Shown: piece after piece, positions 30,235 to 39,687 of the stretch | Numbering within the stretch: the stretch's first letter is position 1 | Layout of the letters: the number at the start of each line of letters is the position of its first letter | Source of the DNA: CAWHQZ01 sp963831645 | GTDB taxonomy: Bacteria; Pseudomonadota; Alphaproteobacteria; Rhizobiales; Aestuariivirgaceae | Direction of reading: 5' to 3' | NCBI GenBank assembly: GCA_963831645.1 | Contig: CAWHQZ010000019.1 | Coordinates: 93,383-157,382 of the forward strand | DNA length: 64,000 bases | Program-made: the position numbers and the translations under genes | The notes under the pieces: generated by a model | The model's input: only the letters and a program-made list of their open reading frames with translations | Databases searched by the model: none | What the model was told of the DNA's origin: nothing

Positions 30235-30627
30235 AGGCTGAATGGGCAAAACTCTTGGTGTGTTGTGGATATACCGGACCAAGCAGGATCAGGAGCGGTT
30301 TTTATCGCAGGAGAATTCAGCAGTTTTCCATCTTGACAGCTCCTCGCGATAGGGTTTCGCGGCATGGCAGAAATAAGGTGAAGTGCTGATCAATTGTGGA
30401 ACAAGGTGGAAGACGATGGGATAAGTTTGACTTGTTCTATGGAAGTATATGACTCTATAGGATTATTCCCAATCGATGGGAGTCTGGTCGCTGCTGTTAA
30501 ATCACTGTGGATGGGATAACCACGGCTGCATGGGCGGCTTTTCCGACAATTCAATCTTCCCTCTGTCCAACAACAATAGCAAAACAGATTAGCTCTCTAT
30601 TTTTGATATCACCATTTGCGACCCACC
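30235..30627. other. oriC: Probable chromosomal replication origin (oriC)
   Basis: This is the ppsR-hemE intergenic gap, the position of Cori in Caulobacter and of oriC in many other alphaproteobacteria. It is visibly AT-richer than its flanks, especially about 30360-30480 and 30540-30615. Degenerate DnaA boxes (reverse complement of TTATCCACA) appear at 30264-30272 (TGTGGATAT, one mismatch), 30395-30403 (TGTGGAACA) and 30506-30514 (TGTGGATGG). GATGGGATAA is repeated at 30415-30424 and 30510-30519. One GANTC methylation site lies at 30451-30455. Genes on either side mainly run outward, and parAB/parS lie 7-11 kb away. Confidence 0.75.
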
Positions 30628-31677
30628 ATGTCAGACCGAAAACCACTGATTGAGGTTCTCACGGGAAGAATACCTCACCGAAGGCCAATTTGGTTGATGC
30701 GGCAGGCTGGCCGCTATCTTCCTGAGTACCGAAAAGTACGGGCCGAGGCTGGATCATTTCTCGGCTTGTGTGACACGCCTCGGCTGGCGATGGAAGTGAC
30801 CTTGCAGCCCTTGCGCCGGTTCGACCTGGATGCGGCGATCGTGTTCGCTGACATCCTGTTAGTGCCGCGGGCGCTGGGGGTGAAAGTGGAGTTCCGGGAT
30901 AATGAAGGGCCGGTGCTGTCGCCGGTGCGGTGCCAAGGCGATGTTGATGGCTTGGGTCAGGTAACCGCCGCTGCAAGTCTCGACCCGGTGCTGGAGACGT
31001 TGCGGCTTGTGAAACCACAGCTGACGGCAAGTCAGGCGCTAGTCGGGTTTTGCGGGGCTCCGTGGACAGTGGCGAGCTACATGATCGAGGGAGGTTCATC
31101 GGACGAGAGGCTCCGATCGCGAAGGGCGGCGCTCGAGAGGCCGGATTGGTTCCAGGAGTTACTGGAGCGCCTGATATCTGTATCGAGTGACTATCTTGCC
31201 GCTCAGGTTGGGGCTGGCGCAGATGTTGTGCAGATTTTTGATTCGTGGGCCGGAGACCTGCCGGAAGCGCTACATGAAGAGATAGTCTTCGAGCCGGTAC
31301 GGCGGATTGTTGAGAACCTGAGACGCCGTGTGGGAGCGGTGCCGGTCATCGGGTTTGCGCGTGGCATCGGAGCGGCGCATCTCGGTTTTGCCAAGAGCTG
31401 TGGTCTCAATGGTGTTTCGGTGGAACCCTCGGTGCCTGTGCAGTGGCTGCGCGACGAGATCTCTCCGCATGCCGTGGTGCAGGGCAATCTTGACCCCGTG
31501 GTCCTGGCGACTGGAGGAGAGGTGCTGCGAAAGTCAGTGCGCAGGATCATCGCTACACTTCCTGCGCACAGCCATGTGATAAATCTTGGCCATGGCGTGC
31601 GCCTGGAGACGCCGGCGGAGCATGTCAGCGAACTCGTAGACTGCGTACGCCGGTGGGACGGTCATGATGATGGCTGA
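30628..31677 (+). CDS. hemE: Uroporphyrinogen decarboxylase
   Basis: The 349-residue protein has RPIWLMRQAGRYLPEYRKVR, FADILLVPRALG, FCGAPWTVASYMIEGGSS, IFDSWAG and VQGNLDPVVL, all HemE landmarks. It decarboxylates uroporphyrinogen III to coproporphyrinogen III. ATG 30628 is preferred over TTG 30616. As in Caulobacter, it borders the origin and its promoter must lie within the oriC region. It overlaps hemJ by 14 nt. Confidence 0.97.
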   Translation: MSDRKPLIEVLTGRIPHRRPIWLMRQAGRYLPEYRKVRAEAGSFLGLCDTPRLAMEVTLQPLRRFDLDAAIVFADILLVPRALGVKVEFRDNEGPVLSPVRCQGDVDGLGQVTAAASLDPVLETLRLVKPQLTASQALVGFCGAPWTVASYMIEGGSSDERLRSRRAALERPDWFQELLERLISVSSDYLAAQVGAGADVVQIFDSWAGDLPEALHEEIVFEPVRRIVENLRRRVGAVPVIGFARGIGAAHLGFAKSCGLNGVSVEPSVPVQWLRDEISPHAVVQGNLDPVVLATGGEVLRKSVRRIIATLPAHSHVINLGHGVRLETPAEHVSELVDCVRRWDGHDDG

Positions 31678-32113
31678 GGCATATCTGTGGATCAAGGCTG
31701 TTCATGTCGTTGCGGTCATAAGCTGGATGGCCGGCCTGCTCTATCTGCCGCGGCTTTTCGTCTACCATGCGGCTTCCCCTGTGGAGAGCAAGCGGGCAGC
31801 GATGCTCAAAATCATGGAGAGACGCCTGCTTCGCGCCATCATGCTGCCGGCGATGACGGGGGCATGGCTCAGTGGCTTGGCGCTTGTGTGGATCATCACC
31901 CGCGGGTCGTCGATGGAAGGCTTTGGATGGCTCGCGGTCAAGGCGCTGGGTGTCGTTGCTTTGACGGTTGTTCACATAAGTCTAGCCTGGCATCTGCGCA
32001 GGTTCGAATCGGATGACAACCGACGAAGCGGGTTGTTCTTCAGGGTCCTCAACGAAGTGCCGACCGTGTTGATGATCGTCATTGTCGTCATGGTGGTCGT
32101 GAAGCCTTTCTGA
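31664..32113 (+). CDS. hemJ: HemJ protoporphyrinogen IX oxidase (membrane)
   Basis: The 149-residue protein has four membrane segments and the HemJ motifs WIKAVHVVAVISWMAGLLYLPRLFVYH (conserved His residues), MERRLLRAIMLPAM and WLAVKALGVVALTVVH with the conserved Lys. It oxidises protoporphyrinogen IX in the inner membrane. It pairs with hemE, placing two haem steps on one transcript. ATG 31664, 31667 and 31670 are equally possible starts. Confidence 0.94.
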   Translation: MMMAEAYLWIKAVHVVAVISWMAGLLYLPRLFVYHAASPVESKRAAMLKIMERRLLRAIMLPAMTGAWLSGLALVWIITRGSSMEGFGWLAVKALGVVALTVVHISLAWHLRRFESDDNRRSGLFFRVLNEVPTVLMIVIVVMVVVKPF

Positions 32114-32358
32114 CGGATAAAGGCAGGGTCTGTCTCAGAATCTGTCTCGAAAGCCGTTGGCATTTGCCGGCAAGTCTGATATTTTGCCGCCGCAAGTTGG
32201 TACAGTCGGACCTCATCGGTCGCCGAGTGTGTCATGACGTGGCGGATCAACGCCGCGGAAATTCCTCCCCCCAAGGCTGAACAAAACGCCGCGTCCGCCG
32301 GCTTAGTTCGTCGCTCAACGATTCCGGTTCGGTTACGGCCTCAGCAACCCACACGAAG

Positions 32359-33924
32359 ATGACCAGCATCAGTGAACTCAAAGAAATCAAGCTGCACGAC
32401 CTGAAGGGCAAGACGCCGGCCGAGCTGCTGACAACTGCCGAGGAACTTCAGGTCGAGAACGCCAACGCCATGCGCAAGCAGGAGTTGATGTTCGCAATCC
32501 TGAAGAGCCTGGCCAGCCGCGATGTTTCGATCATCGGTGAAGGCGTGGTCGAAGTGCTGCTCGACGGTTTCGGCTTCCTCAGGTCGCCTGATGCAAACTA
32601 TCTCGCCGGGCCCGACGATATCTACGTCAGTCCAAGCCAGATTCGGCGTTTCTCGCTACGAACCGGTGACACGGTCGAAGGCGACATCCGCAGCCCCAAG
32701 GACGGCGAACGCTATTTCGCGCTGCTCAAGGTCAACACGATCAACTTCGAAGATCCGGAAAAGGTCCGGCACAAGATTCACTTCGACAATCTGACGCCCC
32801 TTTATCCCGACGAACGCCTGGAAATGGAGGTCAACGATCCAACCCGGAAGGACCTATCGGCGCGGGTGATCGACCTGGTGGCGCCGCTGGGCAAGGGACA
32901 ACGCGGGCTCATCGTGTCGCCGCCGCGTACCGGAAAGACGGTGCTGCTGCAGAATATTGCCCACTCGATAACCAGCAACCATCCGGAAATCTTTCTGATC
33001 GTACTCCTCATCGACGAGCGGCCCGAGGAAGTGACCGATATGCAGAGGTCGGTGAAAGGGGAAGTCATCAGCTCGACTTTCGACGAACCGGCGGTGCGGC
33101 ACGTTCAGGTCGCGGAGATGGTCATCGAAAAGGCCAAGCGGCTCGTCGAGCATGGGCGGGACGTGGTCATCCTGCTCGATTCAATCACCAGGCTCGGTCG
33201 GGCCTATAACACGGTGGTGCCATCGTCGGGAAAGGTGTTGACCGGCGGCGTCGACGCGAACGCCCTGCAACGCCCAAAGCGATTCTTCGGCGCGGCCCGC
33301 AATATCGAGGAAGGCGGCTCGCTGACGATCATCGCCACGGCACTCATCGACACCGGCAGCCGCATGGACGAGGTAATTTTCGAGGAGTTCAAAGGCACGG
33401 GCAATTCGGAGATCATCCTGGACCGTAAGGTTTCCGACAAACGTGTATTCCCGGCTTTGGACATTCTGAGGTCCGGCACGCGCAAGGAGGAACTGCTGGT
33501 GCCCCCCGACCTGCTCAAGAAGACCTATGTGTTGCGCCGCATCCTCAATCCCATGGGCACGGTTGATGCAATTGAGTTCCTGCTCGACAAGCTTAAGCAG
33601 ACCAAGACCAACGGCGACTTCTTCGAATTCGATGAATGCCTGATCAGGCAAGACTGGCATAGGCCGCAGCCACATCGGCAGCCTTTCTCACAGGCAGAGC
33701 GCAACGTGAGCCGCGACATAGAAAGAGCACAGCGGAGCCGCTTGCCTGCTTGCCATAAACAGGATGATCGGGATCGAGCGTGCCGGGCGAGCTCACATAT
33801 AGCAGCACCGGGAGCGGAGCCTGATGGTCGAGCACCGCTTGGCGGAGAAGTGCGACTTCAGGCGATGCCGGGTCGCCCACCAGCACTGCCTGCAGCGCGT
33901 CGATGTGCTGATCGAAGGCAGTAA
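32359..33924 (+). CDS. rho: Transcription termination factor Rho, with an abnormal C-terminal read-through
   Basis: Residues 1-419 are a normal hexameric RNA helicase: N-terminal [19 protein letters not shown]-binding domain [13 protein letters not shown], Walker [16 protein letters not shown], Walker [18 protein letters not shown]-loop [20 protein letters not shown]. Rho should end with DFF(D/E)SMN near residue 425. Here the frame goes on as [12 protein letters not shown]... for about 95 residues through DNA antisense to the next gene. Dropping one T of 33628-33629 gives DFFESMNA and a stop at 33641-33643, flush with the convergent gene's end. A one-base insertion, or a sequencing error, is likely. 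Confidence 0.93.
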   Translation: MTSISELKEIKLHDLKGKTPAELLTTAEELQVENANAMRKQELMFAILKSLASRDVSIIGEGVVEVLLDGFGFLRSPDANYLAGPDDIYVSPSQIRRFSLRTGDTVEGDIRSPKDGERYFALLKVNTINFEDPEKVRHKIHFDNLTPLYPDERLEMEVNDPTRKDLSARVIDLVAPLGKGQRGLIVSPPRTGKTVLLQNIAHSITSNHPEIFLIVLLIDERPEEVTDMQRSVKGEVISSTFDEPAVRHVQVAEMVIEKAKRLVEHGRDVVILLDSITRLGRAYNTVVPSSGKVLTGGVDANALQRPKRFFGAARNIEEGGSLTIIATALIDTGSRMDEVIFEEFKGTGNSEIILDRKVSDKRVFPALDILRSGTRKEELLVPPDLLKKTYVLRRILNPMGTVDAIEFLLDKLKQTKTNGDFFEFDECLIRQDWHRPQPHRQPFSQAERNVSRDIERAQRSRLPACHKQDDRDRACRASSHIAAPGAEPDGRAPLGGEVRLQAMPGRPPALPAARRCADRRQ

Positions 33925-35659
33925 TGAACGATGCATGGGCGAAAGGATTGCCGCTGATGGCCGCGGCGAAGGCACGGATCGTGGTGTCGGCCAGGTCGCG
34001 GTAGCGCTCCTGGCGGGTGAGCAGCCACAGACGAGAGAGATTGTCGAGCATCACGGCGTTGGCGTTGGGGGTGGCGTCGTCGTGGGCAAAGCGGGCACGC
34101 AAAACCAGATCGTTGGCGTGCTGCGAAGCGAAGTAAAAGCCTCCCGCAGTATCATCCCAGTGCTCGGCGAGAGCTGAATCGGTGAGCCGGACCGCTTCAT
34201 CGAGAAACGTCTGTTCGGCGGAAGCCGCATAGAGACGCAACGCGGCAGCGATCAGGTTGGCGTAACCGTCGGCTGTAGCCAGATGACGCGCTTCGCCGTT
34301 ACGCCACGAATGGTACAGCCTGCCATGCCGCCAATGCGTGCCTAGCAGGGAGCGAAATGCCTTCGCGCCGGCGTCGAGCCAGTCCGGGCGCGAGAAGACG
34401 AGTGCTGCTTCGGCAAGTGCGGTGATGGCCATGCCGTTCCAATCGACAAGGACCTTGTCGTCGAAGTTCGGTTTCGGGCGCTGTTGGCGGATGGCCAGCA
34501 TACGCCGGCGGCATTCGCCGAGAACGGCTTCCTCCTCGGGCGCGCGCAAGGCGAGGTCGGAAAGGCGATTGAGGATGTTGTGGCCCTCCCAATTGCCCTG
34601 CTCGGAAACGCCGTACACGGAGCAAAAGAGCTCCAGGCGATTGGGCGGCAGGGCGGTCGCCAGCTCCGCGGCGCTCCAAACGTAGTAGCGGCCCTCCTCC
34701 CCTTCGGAATCGGCATCGTAGCTTGCTGCGAACATGCCTTCGGCGGCTGTCATGTCGCTCAGGAGCCAGGCGACGGTTTCCTCGAGTCGAACACGGAAGA
34801 GAGAGTTTTTGCCGATACGCCAAACGCGGGTCAGCAGGGATATGAGCTGGGCATTGTCGTAGAGCATCTTCTCGAAATGCGGCACCAGCCAGCGGTCGTC
34901 GACGGAGTAGCGAGCCATGCCGCCGGCGAGGTGATCATAGATGCCGCCCTGGCAGATATTGAGCAAAGTCACTGTGACGGCGTTCCCGAAAGATTGCCCG
35001 GCGTCTTTTTCGTGCAGGCGCCACAAGAGGTCGAACACCGAAACCTGGGGAAACTTCGGTGCGCCCTTGAGACCGCCGCGGACAGGATCGACTGCCTGAA
35101 GCAGCGCCTCGCCTGCTGCGGCGAGGATGCGCGGTGACAGGGACCCGCGTGTTGCAACTTCTGCCCGCTTGTGCAGCGTATCGAGCAGCGCCTTGGCATT
35201 GGCATCGCTCTTGTCGCGCTCGAGGCGCCAAATGCGGGCGATCTCACCCAGCACATACTTGAAACCTGGCCGACCGTAGCGGCTCTCCTTGGGGAAATAC
35301 GTGCCGCCCCAGAAAGGCGCCCCATCGGGTCTGAGGAACATGGTAAGAGGCCACCCGCCCTGCTCTCCCAAGGCATGCAGGGCATCCATGTACAGGCGGT
35401 CAACATCCGGACGTTCCTCACGGTCGACCTTGACGTTGATGAAATCTGCGTTCATCAGCGCGGCCGTCTCGGCATCCTCGAAGCTCTCATGGGCCATCAC
35501 GTGGCACCAATGACAGGCGGCGTAGCCGATCGAGAGAAGAACCGGTTTGTCCTCTCGCCGAGCCCGCGCAAAGGCCTCCTGACCCCACGGCATCCAATGG
35601 ACCGGATTGTCGCGATGCTGCAGGAGATAGGGGCTCTGCTCTTTGTCGAGGGTGTTCAT
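33644..35659 (-). CDS. DUF255 thioredoxin-domain protein (YyaL/SSP411 family)
   Basis: The 671-residue protein starts with a thioredoxin-like DUF255 domain: [18 protein letters not shown], the C49-H-W-C52 motif in [18 protein letters not shown], and [14 protein letters not shown] long alpha-helical (six-hairpin-like) domain follows with [35 protein letters not shown] and [13 protein letters not shown]. Eukaryotic relatives are spermatogenesis-associated protein 20; the biochemical function is unsettled. Its 3' end abuts the expected end of rho and is overlapped by the read-through rho frame. Confidence 0.92.
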   Translation of the reverse strand: MNTLDKEQSPYLLQHRDNPVHWMPWGQEAFARARREDKPVLLSIGYAACHWCHVMAHESFEDAETAALMNADFINVKVDREERPDVDRLYMDALHALGEQGGWPLTMFLRPDGAPFWGGTYFPKESRYGRPGFKYVLGEIARIWRLERDKSDANAKALLDTLHKRAEVATRGSLSPRILAAAGEALLQAVDPVRGGLKGAPKFPQVSVFDLLWRLHEKDAGQSFGNAVTVTLLNICQGGIYDHLAGGMARYSVDDRWLVPHFEKMLYDNAQLISLLTRVWRIGKNSLFRVRLEETVAWLLSDMTAAEGMFAASYDADSEGEEGRYYVWSAAELATALPPNRLELFCSVYGVSEQGNWEGHNILNRLSDLALRAPEEEAVLGECRRRMLAIRQQRPKPNFDDKVLVDWNGMAITALAEAALVFSRPDWLDAGAKAFRSLLGTHWRHGRLYHSWRNGEARHLATADGYANLIAAALRLYAASAEQTFLDEAVRLTDSALAEHWDDTAGGFYFASQHANDLVLRARFAHDDATPNANAVMLDNLSRLWLLTRQERYRDLADTTIRAFAAAISGNPFAHASFITAFDQHIDALQAVLVGDPASPEVALLRQAVLDHQAPLPVLLYVSSPGTLDPDHPVYGKQASGSAVLFLCRGSRCALPVRKAADVAAAYASLA

Positions 35660-35743
35660 GAGAGCGCCGGCATTTCCAGGACCCTACCAGGCGCCCCTGC
35701 GAAAGGTGCCATTGATTCGTTACCGAAATGATTCAGGAAATGC

Positions 35744-37069
35744 ATGTACGCCTCTGATACCATTTATGCATTGTCGTCGGGCACCGGTACAGCCGGCGTG
35801 GCCGTGGTGCGGGTTAGTGGAGCCAAAGCCCGTACGATTGTCAAAATGCTTGCCGGGGACCTGCCTCCTGCCAGAAGCGCAAGGCTAACCCAGCTTAAAC
35901 GTGGCGCCGCCGGGTCGGCAATCGATCGGGGAATTGTCATCTGGTTTCCCGCGCCCCGATCATACACCGGTGAGGATGTTGTGGAGTTTCATGTACACGG
36001 CGGGCGCGCCGTGATCGCGGGCTTGTTTGCAGCTCTTCGTTCCTTTCCCGGAGTGCGTGCCGCCGATCCAGGAGAGTTCACGCGACGGGCCTTCGTAAAC
36101 GGCAAGTTGGACCTCGTGGAAGCGGAAGGGCTTGCCGACCTGATCGAGGCAACCACCGAGAGCCAGCGGCGGCAAGCCCATTACCACCTCGAAGGCGGAG
36201 CAAGCCGTGTTTTTGACGCCTGGCGGCGCGAGATCATCTCGCTGCTGGCCCGCCTGGAGGCAGCGATCGATTTCAGTGATGAGCCCGGGGTCTCCGCAGA
36301 GTGTGTCGAGCAGGCACTGCCGTGCGTTGCGGCCCTTGCGGCGCGGATCGCACAAGAGGTTGAGCGCGGCAAGGACGGTCAGCGTCTGCGAGCCGGCCTG
36401 CGGGTGGTTTTGGCGGGGCCGCCGAACGCGGGCAAGTCCAGCATTCTCAACCAGCTCGCGCGCAAGGACGCGGCCATCGTGTCGCCGATCGCCGGCACCA
36501 CCCGGGATGTCATCGAAGTGCATCTCAACATGGAGGGTCTGCCGGTTGTGCTGCAGGACACAGCCGGGTTGCGGGCAGGATCGCCCGATACGATCGAGCA
36601 GATGGGTATGGCCAGAACCACCCGGGCAATCGAAGGGGCGGACCTCGTCCTGTGGATCGAGGCGCCGGATGCCGGGGGCTCGCCGTCGCCGCAGCCGGCT
36701 GAACGGGTCATACGGGTCTGGAACAAGTGCGACCTGGTGAGTGAGCGGGCCGGGCAACCCGCAGGCCTGCTGGCCGTCTCGTGCAAAAGCGGCAAGGGAC
36801 TCGACGAGCTGACGCGGCGCATCGTGGAAGAGCTAGGCCAGAATCTTGCGGTTGGAGAGCCGGCGCTGGTTACGAGACAGCGGCATCACGACTGTCTCGA
36901 ACGCGTGCTCGCACATTTGACGCGGGCAGCGTCGCGTGGAGGCGGACCGCTCGAAATCGTTACGGAAGAGATACGTCTTGCAGCCCAGGAGATCGGGCGC
37001 CTCGCCGGACATATCGATGTCGAAAGCCTGTTGGATGAAATTTTCCGCGACTTCTGTATCGGCAAGTAG
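35744..37069 (+). CDS. mnmE: tRNA modification GTPase MnmE
   Basis: The 441-residue protein has an N-terminal folate-binding domain (DTIYALSSGTGTAGVAVVRVSG, VEFHVHGGRAVI, RRAFVNGKLDLVEAEGLADLI), a central G domain with Walker A GPPNAGKSSILN, G2 AGTTRDVIE, G3 DTAGLR and G4 NKCD, and the C-terminal FCIGK with the catalytic Cys. With MnmG it makes the 5-carboxymethylaminomethyl group at wobble uridine. Confidence 0.97.
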   Translation: MYASDTIYALSSGTGTAGVAVVRVSGAKARTIVKMLAGDLPPARSARLTQLKRGAAGSAIDRGIVIWFPAPRSYTGEDVVEFHVHGGRAVIAGLFAALRSFPGVRAADPGEFTRRAFVNGKLDLVEAEGLADLIEATTESQRRQAHYHLEGGASRVFDAWRREIISLLARLEAAIDFSDEPGVSAECVEQALPCVAALAARIAQEVERGKDGQRLRAGLRVVLAGPPNAGKSSILNQLARKDAAIVSPIAGTTRDVIEVHLNMEGLPVVLQDTAGLRAGSPDTIEQMGMARTTRAIEGADLVLWIEAPDAGGSPSPQPAERVIRVWNKCDLVSERAGQPAGLLAVSCKSGKGLDELTRRIVEELGQNLAVGEPALVTRQRHHDCLERVLAHLTRAASRGGGPLEIVTEEIRLAAQEIGRLAGHIDVESLLDEIFRDFCIGK

Positions 37070-37072
37070 AAT

Positions 37073-37090
37073 GGTTAACGCGCGTTAACC
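37073..37090. repeat. 18-bp perfect palindrome next to parS
   Basis: GGTTAACGCGCGTTAACC is a perfect two-fold palindrome ending one base before a parS site, in the 81-nt mnmE-mnmG gap. It has no T-run and a fully paired centre, so it reads more like a protein-binding site than a terminator. Each arm, read outward, begins TTAACC, and the left one continues to TTAACCAT, which resembles the half-site of the cell-cycle regulator CtrA. The resemblance is suggestive only. Confidence 0.5.
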
Positions 37091-37106
37091 TGTTTCACGT
37101 GAAACC
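37091..37106. other. parS: parS centromere site 1
   Basis: TGTTTCACGTGAAACC matches the chromosomal ParB-binding consensus TGTTTCACGTGAAACA at 15 of 16 positions. It lies between mnmE and mnmG, 2.6 kb upstream of parA, where parS sites are usual. Confidence 0.88.
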
Positions 37107-37150
37107 GGGCCGGCTTGTCCCTGCGGCGGTTTGTGATAAGGGACCGCCAT

Positions 37151-39043
37151 ATGACCAGTGACTCTGACACAATCCTTTTCGATGTCGCGGTGATCGGCGG
37201 CGGCCATGCGGGCTGCGAGGCCGCGGCCGCTGCGGCGCGCACCGGCGCGCGCACCGTGCTGGTCACGCATCGTTTCGGCACGGTCGGCGAGATGTCCTGC
37301 AATCCGGCCATCGGCGGGCTGGGTAAAGGCCATCTGGTCCGGGAAATCGATGCGCTGGACGGTCTCATGGGCCGGGTAGCTGACGGGGCCGGAATTCAGT
37401 TCCGCATCCTGAACAGATCCAAGGGCCCGGCGGTGCGCGGTCCGCGAGCCCAGGCTGACCGCAAACTCTACCGCGAGATTATGCAGCGGGAGATCCGGGC
37501 GCAGCGCAATCTCACCGTCATCGAGGCCGGCGTCACGTCGATAGAGATCGAACAACGCCGTGCCACCGGGGTGAGACTCGCTACGGGCTCGACAGTCAGG
37601 GCGGGCGCAGTGGTGCTGACTACCGGAACGTTCCTCCGCGGTCTCATTCATATCGGGGGGAGAAAGATACCGGCCGGGCGTGCAGACGAGGCCCCTGCCC
37701 TTGGCCTGTCCGAGTTGCTGGCGGCACACAATGTGCGGCTCGGCAGACTTAAGACTGGCACGCCGGCGCGGCTCGACGGACGCACCATCTGCTGGGAAGG
37801 TCTGGAGAAACAGCCGGGAGACGATAGACCCGTCCCGTTCTCGTTCCTGACCCGCTCGATCACCACGCCGCAGGTTTGCTGCCATATCACCGCCACGAAC
37901 GAGGAAACCCACGCCGTCATAGCCTCGAACATCTCTCGCTCGCCGATGTACTCAGGTCAGATCGAAAGCGTTGGGCCGCGCTACTGCCCCTCGATCGAGG
38001 ACAAGGTCGTGCGGTTCCGCGAGCGCCGCAGCCACCAGGTTTTTCTCGAGCCCGAAGGGCTGGACGATCACACGGTTTATCCCAATGGTATTTCGACCTC
38101 GCTGCCGGAGGATATTCAGGAAGCCTTCATTCGCACCATCAAGGGTCTCGCAACCGTGAGAATCCTGAGGCCCGGGTATGCGATCGAGTATGATTATGTC
38201 GATCCGCGGCAGCTCGAGCCCAGCCTGGAGACCAGGGCGATCAAGGCGCTGTTCCTGGCAGGACAAATCAACGGGACTACCGGGTACGAGGAGGCAGCGG
38301 CGCAAGGTCTGGTTGCAGGCCTCAATGCCGCCCGGCTGGCAGGCGGCGACGGCCCGATCGTGATCGACCGCACCCAGGGCTATGTCGGGGTGATGATCGA
38401 TGACCTCGTAAGCCGCGGGGTCAGCGAGCCCTACCGCATGTTCACCTCCCGTGCCGAATACCGGCTCACGCTCAGGGCCGACAATGCGGATCAGCGGCTG
38501 ACCCCGCTCGGCCAAAAGCTTGGCATCGTCAGCAGTGCGCGCGCGGCTGCCTTTCGCCGCCGCCTCGAAGCTCTCAAGGAGGCTCGGCGGGTCATGGCGA
38601 GTTTCACCTTCTCTCCCGGCGAAGCACGGAAACTCGGCTTCCTGATCAATCAGGACGGCCAGCGGCGCTGTGTGTTCGATCTCCTTGCCTACCCCGACGC
38701 GGATCGTGTCAAGCTCAGGGCTGCTTGGCCTCAGCTGCAAACGATACCGGATTTCGTCTTCGAGCAGCTCGAGGCCGACGCGCTCTACAGCGGTTATGCG
38801 GCTCGCCAGGCAGCGGATATCGAGGCATGCCGCAAGGAGGAAGCGGTGGTCCTGCCCGGGAGTATCGACTATGAAGCCGTTGCCGGGCTGTCAGCGGAAC
38901 TGCGCCAAAAGCTCCGGGAGGCCAGACCTGCAAGCCTCCGGCATGCCGCCCGCATCGATGGAATGACGCCGGCCGCACTCTGTGCGGTGCTCGGTCACGT
39001 GAAGAAGCCCAAAGGACGAAGGAGATCCTCCCTCCGCCCATGA
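37151..39043 (+). CDS. mnmG: tRNA uridine-5-carboxymethylaminomethyl modification enzyme MnmG (GidA)
   Basis: The 630-residue flavoprotein starts with [31 protein letters not shown] (FAD Rossmann loop), then [63 protein letters not shown] and [19 protein letters not shown]. It partners MnmE. ATG 37151 (MTSDSDTI) is preferred; an in-frame TTG at 37115 would add 12 unlikely residues. Its stop overlaps the rsmG start by 4 nt. Confidence 0.97.
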   Translation: MTSDSDTILFDVAVIGGGHAGCEAAAAAARTGARTVLVTHRFGTVGEMSCNPAIGGLGKGHLVREIDALDGLMGRVADGAGIQFRILNRSKGPAVRGPRAQADRKLYREIMQREIRAQRNLTVIEAGVTSIEIEQRRATGVRLATGSTVRAGAVVLTTGTFLRGLIHIGGRKIPAGRADEAPALGLSELLAAHNVRLGRLKTGTPARLDGRTICWEGLEKQPGDDRPVPFSFLTRSITTPQVCCHITATNEETHAVIASNISRSPMYSGQIESVGPRYCPSIEDKVVRFRERRSHQVFLEPEGLDDHTVYPNGISTSLPEDIQEAFIRTIKGLATVRILRPGYAIEYDYVDPRQLEPSLETRAIKALFLAGQINGTTGYEEAAAQGLVAGLNAARLAGGDGPIVIDRTQGYVGVMIDDLVSRGVSEPYRMFTSRAEYRLTLRADNADQRLTPLGQKLGIVSSARAAAFRRRLEALKEARRVMASFTFSPGEARKLGFLINQDGQRRCVFDLLAYPDADRVKLRAAWPQLQTIPDFVFEQLEADALYSGYAARQAADIEACRKEEAVVLPGSIDYEAVAGLSAELRQKLREARPASLRHAARIDGMTPAALCAVLGHVKKPKGRRRSSLRP

Positions 39044-39687
39044 GCAGCTTCGGGTCCGGGCTTACCGCCGAAGAAGTATGTGCCCGGTTCGATGTTTCAC
39101 GTGAATCACGGCAAAGGCTGAAGATTTACGAGAGGCTGCTGCGCCGCTGGCAAGAACGGATCAATCTCATCGGTGACAAAAGCATGTCGGGCCTTTGGCA
39201 CCGCCACATCGGCGATGGCCTGCAGCTCGACCCTCTCGTCGGCGCTGGGCCGCACACCATCATCGACCTCGGATCGGGAGCCGGCATACCTGGGCTCATC
39301 CTGGCCCTAGCGCGTCCAGAACATCACGTGGTGCTGATCGAGAGGAACCACAGAAAGGCCGCCTTCCTCAGGGAGGCGGCAAGACAAACGGGAGTTCTAG
39401 TGGAAGTAGTCCCGAGGGCCGTCGAGGATGTCGATTCGGCTGCGTATCGATCGCCAAAGCCCATTGTAGTTACGGCACGAGCGCTGGCGCCTCTGGACAG
39501 GCTTCTGGCGCTTTCGGTGCGGTTTCTGGGCCGCGGCCTTTTCCACAAGGGCCGGCGATTGGACCAGGAATTGACCGAGGCGGCAAAATCCTGGAAGATT
39601 CGTTACGCTCGGCACCCGAGCGTGATTGATTCGGCGGGCTCAATCCTCGAGGTGCTGGAAGCGCGGCAGATTGATGGCCATACCTAG
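39040..39687 (+). CDS. rsmG: 16S rRNA (guanine-527-N7)-methyltransferase RsmG (GidB)
   Basis: The 215-residue SAM methyltransferase has [32 protein letters not shown], the SAM loop [36 protein letters not shown] and [16 protein letters not shown]. It methylates G527 of 16S rRNA. Its codons 18-23 overlap a parS site. The 3' end overlaps the parA start by 14 nt. Confidence 0.95.
   Translation: MSSFGSGLTAEEVCARFDVSRESRQRLKIYERLLRRWQERINLIGDKSMSGLWHRHIGDGLQLDPLVGAGPHTIIDLGSGAGIPGLILALARPEHHVVLIERNHRKAAFLREAARQTGVLVEVVPRAVEDVDSAAYRSPKPIVVTARALAPLDRLLALSVRFLGRGLFHKGRRLDQELTEAAKSWKIRYARHPSVIDSAGSILEVLEARQIDGHT
39093..39108. other. parS: parS centromere site 2, inside rsmG
   Basis: TGTTTCACGTGAATCA matches the parS consensus at 15 of 16 positions and lies in codons 18-23 of rsmG. 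It is 2.0 kb from parS site 1 and 0.6 kb from parA. Confidence 0.82.
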
